Below are positions 38,817-50,822 of a DNA stretch of 64,000 bases, piece by piece. The position numbers and the translations under genes were made by a program. Source of the DNA: Fuerstiella marisgermanici (GTDB taxonomy: Bacteria > Planctomycetota > Planctomycetia > Planctomycetales > Planctomycetaceae); assembly GCF_001983935.1 (NCBI RefSeq), contig NZ_CP017641.1, positions 3,658,001-3,722,000 on the forward strand. The letters run 5' to 3'. The notes under the pieces were generated by a model. It was not told where the DNA came from and did not search any database. It saw only the letters and a list, made by a program, of their open reading frames with translations. Numbering within the stretch: position 1 is the stretch's first letter; every line of letters starts with the position of its first letter.

Positions 38817-40187
38817 ATGCTTCGCCGCCTTTTTTTGACCGGATCGACCGTCCTGCTGATCGCTCTGAACTCACTCCCCGTGCTGGCTCAGGGGAATCGA
38901 GTGCTCGAACAGATTCCCAATTTGAAATCGCTGCCCGATGCGACCGCCGAGCTGCAAGCCAAAATTAACGAAGGCAGTGGGGATCTAATTCTCGGCGCCG
39001 ACAAGCAGTACCGCATCACTGCGCCGCTGGTTTTCGACCTGCTAAAGCTGGGTGCCGTAAAGATTTCGGCGAAGGGCGGAGCAACTCTTGTGATGGACGG
39101 TCCCGGTCCGGCATTGAAAATTTTGGGCGGCCATGAAGGCACAGCTTCGCCACAAAGTTTCAAACCGACCACGTGGAATGAACGCATGCCCGTGATTTCC
39201 GATATTGAAATTCTAGGAGTTCATCCCGAAGCCGATGGTATCGAACTGCAACGCACGGTGGCGGCGACCATTAGTCGCGTTTCCATTCGCTGGTGCCGAC
39301 ATGGCATTCATCTTGTCGACCGCAATCGCAACGTGGCAATCGACACCTGCCATCTCTATGAGAACTCAGGCGTGGGCGTTTTTCTTGACGACGTCAACCT
39401 GCACCAGATCAACGTTGGTAACTCACATATCTCATACAACCGCCAGGGCGGAATTGTGGTGCGAGACGGCAATGTGCGTAACCTGCAGGTCAGCGGCTGT
39501 GACATCGAAGGCAACATGCCCGGCGACGAAACGCCGACGCAGACTGCCAATATTCTGATCGACGTGTCGACGTCACCGGGCGACCGGACGAAATCGATTG
39601 CTGAAATTTCCATTACCGGCTGCACGATTCAGCATTCAGCCAACTATTCCAAAGTGGAAGGAAAAACAAACGCTCCCGGCGGCGCCAACATTCGCCTCGC
39701 TGGCAAAGAGATCTACCCGATCGATTCGGTCACAATCAGCGGCAATGTTCTCAGCGATACCACAACCAACATCGATATCAACTACGCACTTGATGTCGCC
39801 ATCAACGCCAACAACTTCTTCGCGCCGAAGCCAGCGAATTTGACCGTGAAGAATTCTCGTCGAATCAACGTAACGGGAAACACACTGAATCCTCGCCAGT
39901 TCAAACGTCCCGGCACGATTCATTTTCAGGATTGCGACGATTGTGTTTTGTCGAGTAACACCGTGCATGCCTTTGACACAGACAAGGGTGCCGTCATTAT
40001 TGAAGGCTGTTCCGGGATGCTGCTGAACGCTCTGAATTTCAGTGACTGCGGCTCCGGTCTCTTGTTGAAGAATTCGTCTGACATCACCGTCACCAACTGC
40101 CGCATGTCTCGCACCGCTGGCTGGCAGTTCAAAGTCGACAACAGCGAGGATGGCTTGATTCAATCCGGCAATTCCTTCGCCAACTGA
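38817..40187 (+). CDS. Secreted right-handed parallel beta-helix protein
   Basis: A 456-residue protein with a signal peptide (LFLTGSTVLLIALNSLPVLA). A pectin-lyase-like beta-helix then follows, with many repeating N-x-I/V and G-N-x-I/L coils, such as LQVSGCDIEGNMPG, VTISGNVLSDTTTNIDI and INVTGNTLNPRQF. The early block LVFDLLKLGAVKISAKGGATLVMDGPGPALKI is the cap of GH28/PL-like proteins. Catalytic residues cannot be assigned. The ATG at 38817 starts the signal. It follows the sulfatase-SASA gene by 115 bases, and both likely act on extracellular polysaccharide. Confidence 0.85.
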   Translation: MLRRLFLTGSTVLLIALNSLPVLAQGNRVLEQIPNLKSLPDATAELQAKINEGSGDLILGADKQYRITAPLVFDLLKLGAVKISAKGGATLVMDGPGPALKILGGHEGTASPQSFKPTTWNERMPVISDIEILGVHPEADGIELQRTVAATISRVSIRWCRHGIHLVDRNRNVAIDTCHLYENSGVGVFLDDVNLHQINVGNSHISYNRQGGIVVRDGNVRNLQVSGCDIEGNMPGDETPTQTANILIDVSTSPGDRTKSIAEISITGCTIQHSANYSKVEGKTNAPGGANIRLAGKEIYPIDSVTISGNVLSDTTTNIDINYALDVAINANNFFAPKPANLTVKNSRRINVTGNTLNPRQFKRPGTIHFQDCDDCVLSSNTVHAFDTDKGAVIIEGCSGMLLNALNFSDCGSGLLLKNSSDITVTNCRMSRTAGWQFKVDNSEDGLIQSGNSFAN

Positions 40188-40240
40188 TCCCATCGCCGGC
40201 CTTGGCGACCACTGCGCCTAGAGACATCGCCCGGCTTTTG

Positions 40241-40433
40241 AACAAAGGCCTTGCGTTTTACCTCTCCCAGGCGAAGCCGTTGGGGGAGGTCGGACAAGCG
40301 AAGCGATGTCCGGGAGGGGGCACGCGCTGTTGCAGTCGAGCATACCAATCACGTGCCGCGCACGGCCCTCCCCCGATCTTGCTTCGCTCGATCGACCCCT
40401 CCCACAATGAATTGCGGGAGGGGTTGAAGCGAC
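40241..40433 (+). repeat. RPT1 interspersed hairpin repeat, copy C
   Basis: Same order of hairpins as copy A and near-identical to the reverse complement of copy B, including the end bases (AACAAAGGCCTTGCGTTTTA and GTTGAAGCGACGG). Tips carry GGCGAAGCC, AGCGAAGC and GCTTCGC. It lies between the beta-helix gene and an RPT2 copy at the end of trkA. Confidence 0.88.
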
Positions 40434-40546
40434 GGAGTGGCCATTTCCAAAGCCGCACAATCTTTGCGCCCGTCACGGGCTCAACCGGCACATCGGGTTT
40501 CCTGAACGTCACCCACACCCCAAGCCAACCACCCGGCGAATCACCC

Positions 40547-40640
40547 CGCCCCTCCCAGCGACCACCGGGAGCACCGCCGGCGCTTCAGCTTCCCCATCGT
40601 CACCCGCCCACCACGCCAACCGCCGGCCGGTGCATACCGG
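40547..40640 (-). repeat. RPT2 repeat anchored at the trkA stop codon
   Basis: One base after the trkA stop (minus strand) the element starts with CCGGTATGCACCGG, then TTGGCGTGG, GCTGAAGCGCCGGCGGTG and TGGTCGCTGGGAG. It aligns with 23024-23120 almost without gaps. It lies about 110 bases from RPT1 copy C, so two repeat families fill this convergent gap. Confidence 0.85.
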
Positions 40641-40641
40641 C

Positions 40642-43280
<2,639 letters not shown>

Positions 43281-45071
43281 ATGCGAAGAACATTGTTGAT
43301 CGGATTGATTTTTCTGCTTTCCACCACGTTACATCCGGTGGAAACAGTGGCCGTTTCGCAGGACGGCAGCGATTCAGAAAGCGAACAATCGTCCGTGTGG
43401 TTAAGGCACACGCTGTCGCTGAAGCCGGCCGACGCAATAACTTCGACGACCGAATTGCTGGTCGATGCGTCGACTGGCGCGGTCACGGTGTACTTTAACG
43501 GGCAACGACTGGTTCGAGGACGTGCGGCCGATAAGAAGGCGTGGAGTTTCGACGTCAACCCGCTGGTCAGAAACGGCACCAACAGCGTGGCCATTTCAAT
43601 TTCCGCACCGAAGGCGGAAAAACCGAAGCTCGCAGTCCAACTGACACCTCACAAGGGGCAGCCCCAGAAGCTGACGAACTGGAAAGCCACGTCCGATGTG
43701 CCTCCCGTCGGTTGGCAGCAAACCGACTTCAACGACCGCGACTGGAAACCGGCCGATAAGTCGCTGCTTGAGAAAACAGAATTCGGCGAAATCGCCTACG
43801 CCTCATGGACGCCAACCGGCGGTCCCACTCGATTTGCCGACGGCCGATTCCGCTGCCGCGACGGCGATCACGTGGTGCTGATTGGCGGAACGTTTATTGA
43901 GCGAGCTCAACAATACGGACACCTGGAATGTGCTCTGAATCCGAATCCGGCAGCGAAAGTGACGTTTCGGAATCTGGGGTGGAGTGGTGATACTGCTTTC
44001 GCAGAATCGCGAGGCATTTTTGATACGCCCGCAAAGGGCTACGAACGGCTGATCGAACACGTCCGTGCCGAAGACCCGTCGGTGATCCTGGTGTGTTACG
44101 GACAGAACGAAGCGATGAGCGTTCCGGTTGAAGCGTCGGCGGCGTCTGAAGTTTCGAAGTTCGAACAGCAGATTCAAAAGCTGCACGCTGACCTACAGAC
44201 GACGGGCGCCGAAATCGTGTTCCTCACACCTCACCCGTTTGTCCGCATGCCCGAACCGCTGCCCGATGCGACGGTTTGGACTAGCCGTCTGAAGCAGTTT
44301 ACGTCGCCCGCACGAAAGCTCGGCGACACCGTCCACACCATCGACCTGTTCACTGATTTTGTGGACGAGATGGCGAACGCGGATTCTGTTCTACATCCCA
44401 GTCACCAGGCCATGCCGGACGCCGACCAGCATCCGGAACTGATCGTCGCTCGCAACAGCGTTTGGACCGACAACGGAATGCACTGGAATGACGCCGGCTA
44501 TCTTGCGGCAGCTCAGGTAGTCAGCGAACGATTGACGGGCCGGAAACCTCAATCGCCCAGTATCAACGTCGACCTGGCAGCGAAGTCCGCTGAATGCGTC
44601 GCCGGGAAGCTCCGCAACGTCACGTGGAATTCTTCGCCCAATGTCATCCTGCAGTGCGAGGTCCGCCGCGATTTGGTGTCGCCGTTTCCGATGAAGGTCG
44701 CGGTTATTGGTGGGGCTGATTTGCGAGTTGAACTTACCGCTGCAGACGATCACGAGGCTCACGCGTTACGATCCGTGAATCTGCTTCCCGAATTGAGTCG
44801 GGACAAGCGAGAATTCGTTGGCACAATTCCGGCGGAATACCGGGAACTGGCTGAGTTGACCGTTCAGAAAAACGAACTCTACTTCCATCGTTGGCGGCCC
44901 CAAAATATCACGTACCTGTTCGGTTTCCGCAAACACGAACAGGGCAACAATGCCAGCGAGATTGCGATGTTCGATCCATTGATTCAGGAACTGGAAGCAA
45001 AGATCTTTGAAGCTCGCGAACCGAAGTGGCAGACGGTGACGATCCGCACAAAGGAGACGGTTGAGAAATAG
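43281..45071 (+). CDS. Secreted SGNH-fold protein (GDSL-like), block I lacking the usual Ser
   Basis: A 596-residue exported protein. A signal peptide (LLIGLIFLLSTTLHPVETVA) is followed by a galactose-binding-like beta sandwich (about 60-190) and then an SGNH domain. Block I reads GGTFIERAQ (about 202), where GDSL enzymes have Gly-Asp-Ser. Block II is NLGWSGDT (about 231), block III YGQNEA (about 273) and block V DNGMHWND (about 397). The Ser nucleophile of block I therefore seems missing, as in a known planctomycete subgroup with NTLIER in this place. The next gene is a heme-binding dehydrogenase, a frequent partner. Activity unknown. Confidence 0.85.
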   Translation: MRRTLLIGLIFLLSTTLHPVETVAVSQDGSDSESEQSSVWLRHTLSLKPADAITSTTELLVDASTGAVTVYFNGQRLVRGRAADKKAWSFDVNPLVRNGTNSVAISISAPKAEKPKLAVQLTPHKGQPQKLTNWKATSDVPPVGWQQTDFNDRDWKPADKSLLEKTEFGEIAYASWTPTGGPTRFADGRFRCRDGDHVVLIGGTFIERAQQYGHLECALNPNPAAKVTFRNLGWSGDTAFAESRGIFDTPAKGYERLIEHVRAEDPSVILVCYGQNEAMSVPVEASAASEVSKFEQQIQKLHADLQTTGAEIVFLTPHPFVRMPEPLPDATVWTSRLKQFTSPARKLGDTVHTIDLFTDFVDEMANADSVLHPSHQAMPDADQHPELIVARNSVWTDNGMHWNDAGYLAAAQVVSERLTGRKPQSPSINVDLAAKSAECVAGKLRNVTWNSSPNVILQCEVRRDLVSPFPMKVAVIGGADLRVELTAADDHEAHALRSVNLLPELSRDKREFVGTIPAEYRELAELTVQKNELYFHRWRPQNITYLFGFRKHEQGNNASEIAMFDPLIQELEAKIFEAREPKWQTVTIRTKETVEK

Positions 45072-45211
45072 TGACAACGAACCGGGCGGCGTGTCGCTTC
45101 AGAATGACAACGCCGCTCAGTCACGTCTCCGTTTTTCGTCTGCACGCGTTTCGAAGGAGTCGCAGTGCCCCCTGCCCGAGCTACTGGCCCGAATTTCCTA
45201 CCTAAATACAC

Positions 45212-48200
45212 ATGCCTAAAATGACCATACCTTTCCATCAACGAATTCGTCTTCTGGCCATCGTCGCGGCGATCTGCACCGTTGCTCCCACAACGTTCGC
45301 TCAACGCGATCTCAAAGACATTCCCATTCCTGATCCGGAACTGGAACGAGCCACCTTCAAGGTGCCGGACGGTTTTGAAATCAGCCTGTTTGCGGCCGAT
45401 CCCAAGATCGCCAAGCCGATTCAAATGAACTTTGACGAAGCCGGACGGCTATGGATCGTCAGCTCCGAAGTCTACCCGCACATTGAACCCGGCGCGAAAC
45501 CTTCGGATCGAGTTGTCGTGTTGGAAGATCGCGACCACGACGGCGTGTCGGATGAAACTCATGTTTTTGCGGAAGGTCTGTTAATCCCCACCGGCATCGC
45601 GCCAGGCGACGGCGGCGCATACGTGGCCAACAGCACTCAGCTTTTGCACTTCGCCGATACCGACGACGACCTAAAGGCCGATTCGAAACGCATCGTCCTG
45701 TCCGGCTTCGGCACGGAAGACACGCATCACATTTTGCACACGCTGCGGTGGGGGCCGGATGGCTATCTGTATTTCAATCAGTCGATTTACATCCACAGCC
45801 ACATCGAAACACCATGGGGCGTGCGACGACTGAACGCCGGCGGCATTTGGCAGTTCCGTCCGGAAACGCTGGAGCTCGGTGTGTTCATGCGCGGACTCGT
45901 CAACACCTGGGGACACCACTTCGACCGCTTTGGCCAGTCGTTCGCGACCGACGGCGCGGGGGGCGAGGGCATCAACTACATCGTGCCGGGGGCTTACTAC
46001 TTCACCGCCGCCAACGCACCTCAGATTTTGCACGGTCTGAACCCCGGCAGCCCCAAGCACTGCGGCCTGGAGATTGTCGAAACGCCGATGCTGCCGCCCG
46101 ATTGGCAGGGCAGCGCGATTACAAACGACTTTCGCGGTCATCGAGTCTGCCGGTTCAATCTGTCAGAAGATCGATCGGGGTTCGTGTCGCGAGAACAGCA
46201 GGAAGTCGTGTGGTCGGACCACGTAGCCTTCCGTCCGATCGATGTGAAGTTGGGGCCGGATGGAGCGATCTATATCGCCGATTGGTACAACCCGATCATC
46301 CAACACGGCGAAGTCGACTTCCGCGACGAACGCCGCGACCACACTCACGGTCGCATTTGGCGAGTCACTTGGAAGGGGGCTCCGAAGCGTGAGTGGAATG
46401 ACCTGCGTGGTCTGAAGACGACTGAGCTGCTGGAACTGTTGAAGAGCGACGATAATTTTCAGCGTCAAGCGGCGAAACAGCTTTTGCGGCAGCGAGGCGA
46501 TTCGATCCTGCCGGAGCTGGAAACATGGACGGCGGGAATTCCCAACGAACCGGCCACCGAACAGCTTCGGCTTGAGGCGTTGTGGTGTTATCAGAGTCTG
46601 CGAAGTATTCAACCGGAATTGCTTCAGCAGTTGCTGAGTGCCGAAGATCACAAGGTGCGCGCAGCAGCCGTGCGAGTGCTAAGTCACTGGAAGTATCCGC
46701 TGGCGTCGACCGCAAAAGACTGGTTGCAGAGAGCGGTAAACGACACTCATCCACGCGTTCGCCTTGAAGGTGTGCGAGCCACTTCATTTTCCCCGAACGC
46801 CGATTCTGAACTTGCCCGAGCGACGCGTGATTCCGGCGACGCTGCTGCACAAGCTAAGAAGCTGGCGGCGGATGTATCAAAGATTGAAGTCGCTCTGCAG
46901 GCAACCGACCACGCGAGCGACACATTTTTGGACTACGCCATCTGGCTGACTTCGCGCGAACTGTCGTCCCAATGGTTGCCGTCATTTGAAGCTGGCGAAA
47001 TCGATTTCGGCGGCAATGTATCGCATCTGCTGGCCGCCTTTTCAGCAGTCGGCAAGGGGGCTCCGGTCGACTTCCTGCTGACGCGATTGTATTCGCCGCA
47101 AACAACAGACGCACAGCGTCAACAAGCCACGCAGTTGGTCGCGGCGTCAGGCAGCGCTGAACAGGTTGCCCAAATGGTAGCGTTGGCGATCACGAAGAAC
47201 GATCCTCAGGCCATTCAGGCCGCGTTGAATCAAACCAGCGGCCGCAAATTGCAGGTTCCGCTGGAAGACAACGCTGTCACCGCTGTACTTAGCAGCAGCA
47301 ACAAACCGTTGCGGCAGGTCGGACTCAAGGCAGTCGGACAGTGGAAAGTCGCCAACCATATTCCGCTGCTTACCGACGTGGCTACACAGAAGGACGGCGA
47401 ACTGGCAGACCGCATGGCCGCCCTTGACGGGCTGGCGCTTAGCCGCGCCGGAAAAGCTCGCAACGTGCTGGAGGCCACGGCGAACGATACGACGGCTCCG
47501 ATGCAGTTGCGGAAGCACGCCAGCGCAATGTTGACGGGGTTCCAGCCTAAAACGGCAGCGACCGTAGTAGCAAAGCTGTTGCCGCAGATGTCGGTGGAGG
47601 ATCACCCGGAAGATTTGATGCGCAGTTTCCTTGCCGTCAAACAAGGCGACGCCGTGCTGGCGGAGGCACTGGCGAACACAGAACTGGACACGGATGTCGC
47701 TCGTGAGATGTTGCGAGTCGTTCGTGAGTCCGGGCGAGCTTCAGCAGCGTTGGAGGCCGCGTTGCGGACGGCCGGAAAGATCACCAGCCGCAAGTCACTT
47801 TCTGCCGAAGAACGCGCGGCTCTGCTGGAACTGGCGAAGACCGAAGTCACGGCGGCTGAGGGAGAAAAAATCTATCGGAACGAAAAGCTCGGCTGCCTGA
47901 AGTGCCACGCAATCGGCGGAGCGGGCGGTAAAGTCGGGCCGGATATGGTGAGTCTCGGCGGTAGCGCTCAACCGGACTACCTTCTGGAATCACTACTTGA
48001 CCCGAATGCGAAGGTGAAGGAAAACTACCACACCATTGTGGTCGTAACGCTGGCGGGCAAGCTGCTGTCCGGCGTGCAGGTGAAGCAGTCCGATAAGGAA
48101 GTGGTCATCCGCAACGCGGAGGACAAGCTGATCACGATTCCGCGTGCAGAAATCGATGAGATTGCTCCGGGGCTATCGTTAATGCCTGAAGGCCAGGTCG

Positions 48201-48736
48201 ATGCTCTGACCGACCGCGAAGTTGCGTCGCTGGTGAGGTTCCTTTCGGAACTCGGCCGAACGCCGGACTTCACCATCAGCCGCCGCCAGTTGGCTCGCAC
48301 CTGGACCGTGATGAATGCCACAGACGAAGCCGCCTTCCGCCTTCGACGCACCAGCTACTCAATGGCCGCAACCGATGATCCGGCGTTTACGTGGAAGAAT
48401 CAATACAGCACGGTGGCTGGTTCGCTGCCGTTGAATGACATTCCGGTTGTGTCGGTTAAAAATCGCTCGGCGGCAGGAGTGCGTGGCGTCGGTTTCACTC
48501 GTTGCGTGCTGGAAGCAGAAACGCCGGGCACTGTTGTTCTCAAGTTCAACACCGTGGATGGCTTAAAGCTGCGGCTCAACGAAGTACCGGTAGGCTTGTT
48601 TGAGACAGTGACGCTCGACGTTACCGCCGGCCAGCACCGCCTGACGTTCAACGTCGACAAGACCGAACGCGACGCACCGCTGGAAGTGGAGATTGTGCCA
48701 GACGGCACGACGGCGGTCGCCAGGTTTCTGGACTAG
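45212..48736 (+). CDS. PVC-type heme-binding membrane-bound dehydrogenase with HEAT repeats
   Basis: A 1174-residue exported protein. After a signal peptide it has an NHL/PQQ-like beta-propeller (FEISLFAADPKIAKPIQMNFDEAGRLW, about 40-400) and alpha-helical HEAT-like repeats (about 400-860). A class I cytochrome c domain follows with heme motif C895-LK-C898-H899, and a C-terminal beta sandwich (about 1085-1174) resembling a carbohydrate-binding or PA14-type module ends it. The family is restricted to Planctomycetes and Verrucomicrobia and is thought to oxidise sugars with transfer to heme. It sits 140 bases after the SGNH gene. Its stop codon lies in one arm of a 16-bp inverted repeat. Confidence 0.9.
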   Translation: MPKMTIPFHQRIRLLAIVAAICTVAPTTFAQRDLKDIPIPDPELERATFKVPDGFEISLFAADPKIAKPIQMNFDEAGRLWIVSSEVYPHIEPGAKPSDRVVVLEDRDHDGVSDETHVFAEGLLIPTGIAPGDGGAYVANSTQLLHFADTDDDLKADSKRIVLSGFGTEDTHHILHTLRWGPDGYLYFNQSIYIHSHIETPWGVRRLNAGGIWQFRPETLELGVFMRGLVNTWGHHFDRFGQSFATDGAGGEGINYIVPGAYYFTAANAPQILHGLNPGSPKHCGLEIVETPMLPPDWQGSAITNDFRGHRVCRFNLSEDRSGFVSREQQEVVWSDHVAFRPIDVKLGPDGAIYIADWYNPIIQHGEVDFRDERRDHTHGRIWRVTWKGAPKREWNDLRGLKTTELLELLKSDDNFQRQAAKQLLRQRGDSILPELETWTAGIPNEPATEQLRLEALWCYQSLRSIQPELLQQLLSAEDHKVRAAAVRVLSHWKYPLASTAKDWLQRAVNDTHPRVRLEGVRATSFSPNADSELARATRDSGDAAAQAKKLAADVSKIEVALQATDHASDTFLDYAIWLTSRELSSQWLPSFEAGEIDFGGNVSHLLAAFSAVGKGAPVDFLLTRLYSPQTTDAQRQQATQLVAASGSAEQVAQMVALAITKNDPQAIQAALNQTSGRKLQVPLEDNAVTAVLSSSNKPLRQVGLKAVGQWKVANHIPLLTDVATQKDGELADRMAALDGLALSRAGKARNVLEATANDTTAPMQLRKHASAMLTGFQPKTAATVVAKLLPQMSVEDHPEDLMRSFLAVKQGDAVLAEALANTELDTDVAREMLRVVRESGRASAALEAALRTAGKITSRKSLSAEERAALLELAKTEVTAAEGEKIYRNEKLGCLKCHAIGGAGGKVGPDMVSLGGSAQPDYLLESLLDPNAKVKENYHTIVVVTLAGKLLSGVQVKQSDKEVVIRNAEDKLITIPRAEIDEIAPGLSLMPEGQVDALTDREVASLVRFLSELGRTPDFTISRRQLARTWTVMNATDEAAFRLRRTSYSMAATDDPAFTWKNQYSTVAGSLPLNDIPVVSVKNRSAAGVRGVGFTRCVLEAETPGTVVLKFNTVDGLKLRLNEVPVGLFETVTLDVTAGQHRLTFNVDKTERDAPLEVEIVPDGTTAVARFLD

Positions 48737-48869
48737 CTGGACAGCGCCGCCTTTGGTCATTGGGCCGTGTTTTGGCTAACCCGATGCGTAAGCGAGGGAT
48801 TCGTCGCAACTCGATCCCTCGCTTACACTTCGGGTTAACATTCGCACCAACATGGCGCTGTCCAGCTAG
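48733..48869. repeat. Nested inverted repeat at the end of the dehydrogenase gene
   Basis: Outer arms CTAGCTGGACAGCGCC (48733-48748) and its perfect complement (48854-48869) flank an inner hairpin. The inner stem is TAACCCGA and GTAAGCGAGGGAT paired with ATCCCTCGCTTAC and TCGGGTTA (48777-48837). The gene's TAG lies in the left arm. It may be a terminator or a small mobile element; no T-run is present. Confidence 0.8.
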
Positions 48870-49154
48870 ACATCAGTCGATGAGCACATTCTCGCTGGGC
48901 GACAGCTTTCGAGGCACTCGTGCACAGAACCGCTGACTCAGAAGCGACATGAAAAGCTGACGGTGGATGCACGGCGTACTGCGACACGCGAAGTGACCCA
49001 GACCGATTTCTACTATTGCCGTGCGGAAGCAGTTTGCGATCGGCCAGCGTCCGGATGCCACGCAAAGAAACCTTTGCAGCGGCAAGCTGGCAATCACGCC
49101 AGCATGATGTCGGCTGCGGTTGCACAAGGCGAATGATCCTGCCCGCTGTGCTCC
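48870..49154 (-). pseudogene. Possible gene remnant before the FecR/LamG gene
   Basis: On the minus strand a frame ends with LSPSENVLID and a TGA at 48873, only 3 bases from the outer arm of the inverted repeat. It has no ATG start or ribosome site I trust (a TTG at 49127 only) and no family I recognise. It may be a decayed 3' end of a gene or chance. Otherwise I see nothing in this stretch. Confidence 0.15.
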
Positions 49155-50774
49155 TCATTTGCGACCGGTGCCCAAGGCGTAATGCCTGGCGGCCTCTGCG
49201 GGAGTCAGGCTGCGACGATAGACGGCAAATTCGTCCAAAGCGCCGGAATACTGCCGATCAGTGACCGTGGTCCTCAATTCGCCCAGCAAGAGCTGAAACG
49301 TTCCCCCTCCATGCATTTCGGAAGACTGCACGCGTTGCGCCAGTTGACCGTTGTAGTAGAGTTCCAGCGAATCCGAATTCTTGACCGCAACAACGTGCTG
49401 CCATTGATGCGGAACGCAGACACCAGCGGAAAAAACATTCTTCCCAAATTCGTAGTTCCTCTCCGGCGGGCTGCGATGTAGAAAACGCAACGCGCCGGGT
49501 TCATGGATCATGAAAGTGTCCGTCACAATTTCGATGACATTCAAATGCAGGCTCGCGTTGGTATCACTTTCCGGATAGATCCCGACTGCCGTCGCATGAG
49601 CGAGATCATCCGGCCTCATCCAGAATTCGATACTGAAAGGCCCCTCATTCAATCCTGCAATCCCTTCGCTCAGCGACAGGAAGCGGGAGGAATCTGATCG
49701 AATAAAGGACACATGTCCATTTGCAACCCGGATACTGTCCGAAGCAGTGTCTGAGGCCTGAAGAACTGCGGACCATCGGTCACCGACTTCGTTGCGAATC
49801 GTGCCACCATCTGCCTCTTCGAAACGCCAGTAAATCAGCGGTTCGCCTTCGTGAATTGCATTTACGTACTCGTCGCTGATTGGCAACGGAATTTCGGCCG
49901 ACGGGCGGATGCGGGGAGTCTCTTCGCTGGAACGTGGCATCTCCGTCAGCACCTTCAGTTCAGAGTCCACTCGAACGGTTCTTAGGTCATTCACTCGCTG
50001 GCTGACCAAAGTGTTCCCGTCGTCGCCAAGCAACGAAAGTTCGACTTCACCATTAAGCACGGCCACTTCCGACGTCCCGGTGTCGTTGATCCTGACGCCG
50101 AACTCTGTCCCGAGGTCTACAATGGCCGCACCAGGTGCATTCAAAACAAACCCTCTTGCTCGATCGGGAACGTGAGCCGTGACCTGTCCGGATAGCAGAG
50201 TTGCAGCATCCTTGGATTCGATGCGGAGTTGCCCAGGGCCAAGCAGCCCCACCACCGCTCCGCTCATGAACTCCAGCTGAGTGTATCCTGTCTTCAGCGT
50301 CACGATGCCCGGTTTGAGTCGCCTGCCGGTGATCAATTCCGGATTGTCTTCGGCTTCAGCAATGACGATGACCGCAGCATCCGGATGCACCACCGCCGGC
50401 CCCTGGTCCATGGCAAAGGGATCTTTGATGACATCCGTCTGAGCAGGTGGCTCGGGATCTGTTTGTCCGATCGGCATCTCTACCGGAGGTCCCGGCAAGA
50501 AGAGATTTCGAGCGAATAACATGAGCACACACGCAACCACAGCGCTGCATAATATTGCTAACGTTCGCCACTGAGATGCGCGCGAGTTTTTCGCAGTGAT
50601 CGAGTTGGGTGGCAATTCGCAGCATTCGTCGTAAAGGCACGCCTCCATGTCTGCCAGACGGACGTAATGCCTCCGAAAGTCTTCATCCGAGCACAGTCGT
50701 TCGTTGAATTCTGCAAATTCGTCCGCTGACAACCTGTCGTCGAGATATCGACGAATCAAATCACCTTCAATCAT
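49155..50774 (-). CDS. FecR-domain/LamG membrane protein (anti-sigma-like)
   Basis: A 539-residue protein. The N-terminus is a helical anti-sigma-like region (IRRYLDDRLSADEFAEFNERL) followed by one membrane helix (about 71-91, LAILCSAVVACVLMLFA). A FecR domain follows (about 165-255; GFVLNAPGAAIVDLGTEFGV), then a C-terminal LamG/concanavalin A-like domain (about 320-530). This layout is typical of planctomycete FecR proteins partnered with ECF sigma factors. ATG 50774 has GAGG just before it; the TTG at 50792 is an alternative. The sigma gene ends 48 bases upstream, so they form one unit. It probably senses an outside ligand and controls the sigma factor (inference). Confidence 0.87.
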   Translation of the reverse strand: MIEGDLIRRYLDDRLSADEFAEFNERLCSDEDFRRHYVRLADMEACLYDECCELPPNSITAKNSRASQWRTLAILCSAVVACVLMLFARNLFLPGPPVEMPIGQTDPEPPAQTDVIKDPFAMDQGPAVVHPDAAVIVIAEAEDNPELITGRRLKPGIVTLKTGYTQLEFMSGAVVGLLGPGQLRIESKDAATLLSGQVTAHVPDRARGFVLNAPGAAIVDLGTEFGVRINDTGTSEVAVLNGEVELSLLGDDGNTLVSQRVNDLRTVRVDSELKVLTEMPRSSEETPRIRPSAEIPLPISDEYVNAIHEGEPLIYWRFEEADGGTIRNEVGDRWSAVLQASDTASDSIRVANGHVSFIRSDSSRFLSLSEGIAGLNEGPFSIEFWMRPDDLAHATAVGIYPESDTNASLHLNVIEIVTDTFMIHEPGALRFLHRSPPERNYEFGKNVFSAGVCVPHQWQHVVAVKNSDSLELYYNGQLAQRVQSSEMHGGGTFQLLLGELRTTVTDRQYSGALDEFAVYRRSLTPAEAARHYALGTGRK

Positions 50775-50822
50775 TTTCCTCGGCTCGCTCAAGCGATTCT
50801 TCCCTGTCGTTTTAGTTCTGTG

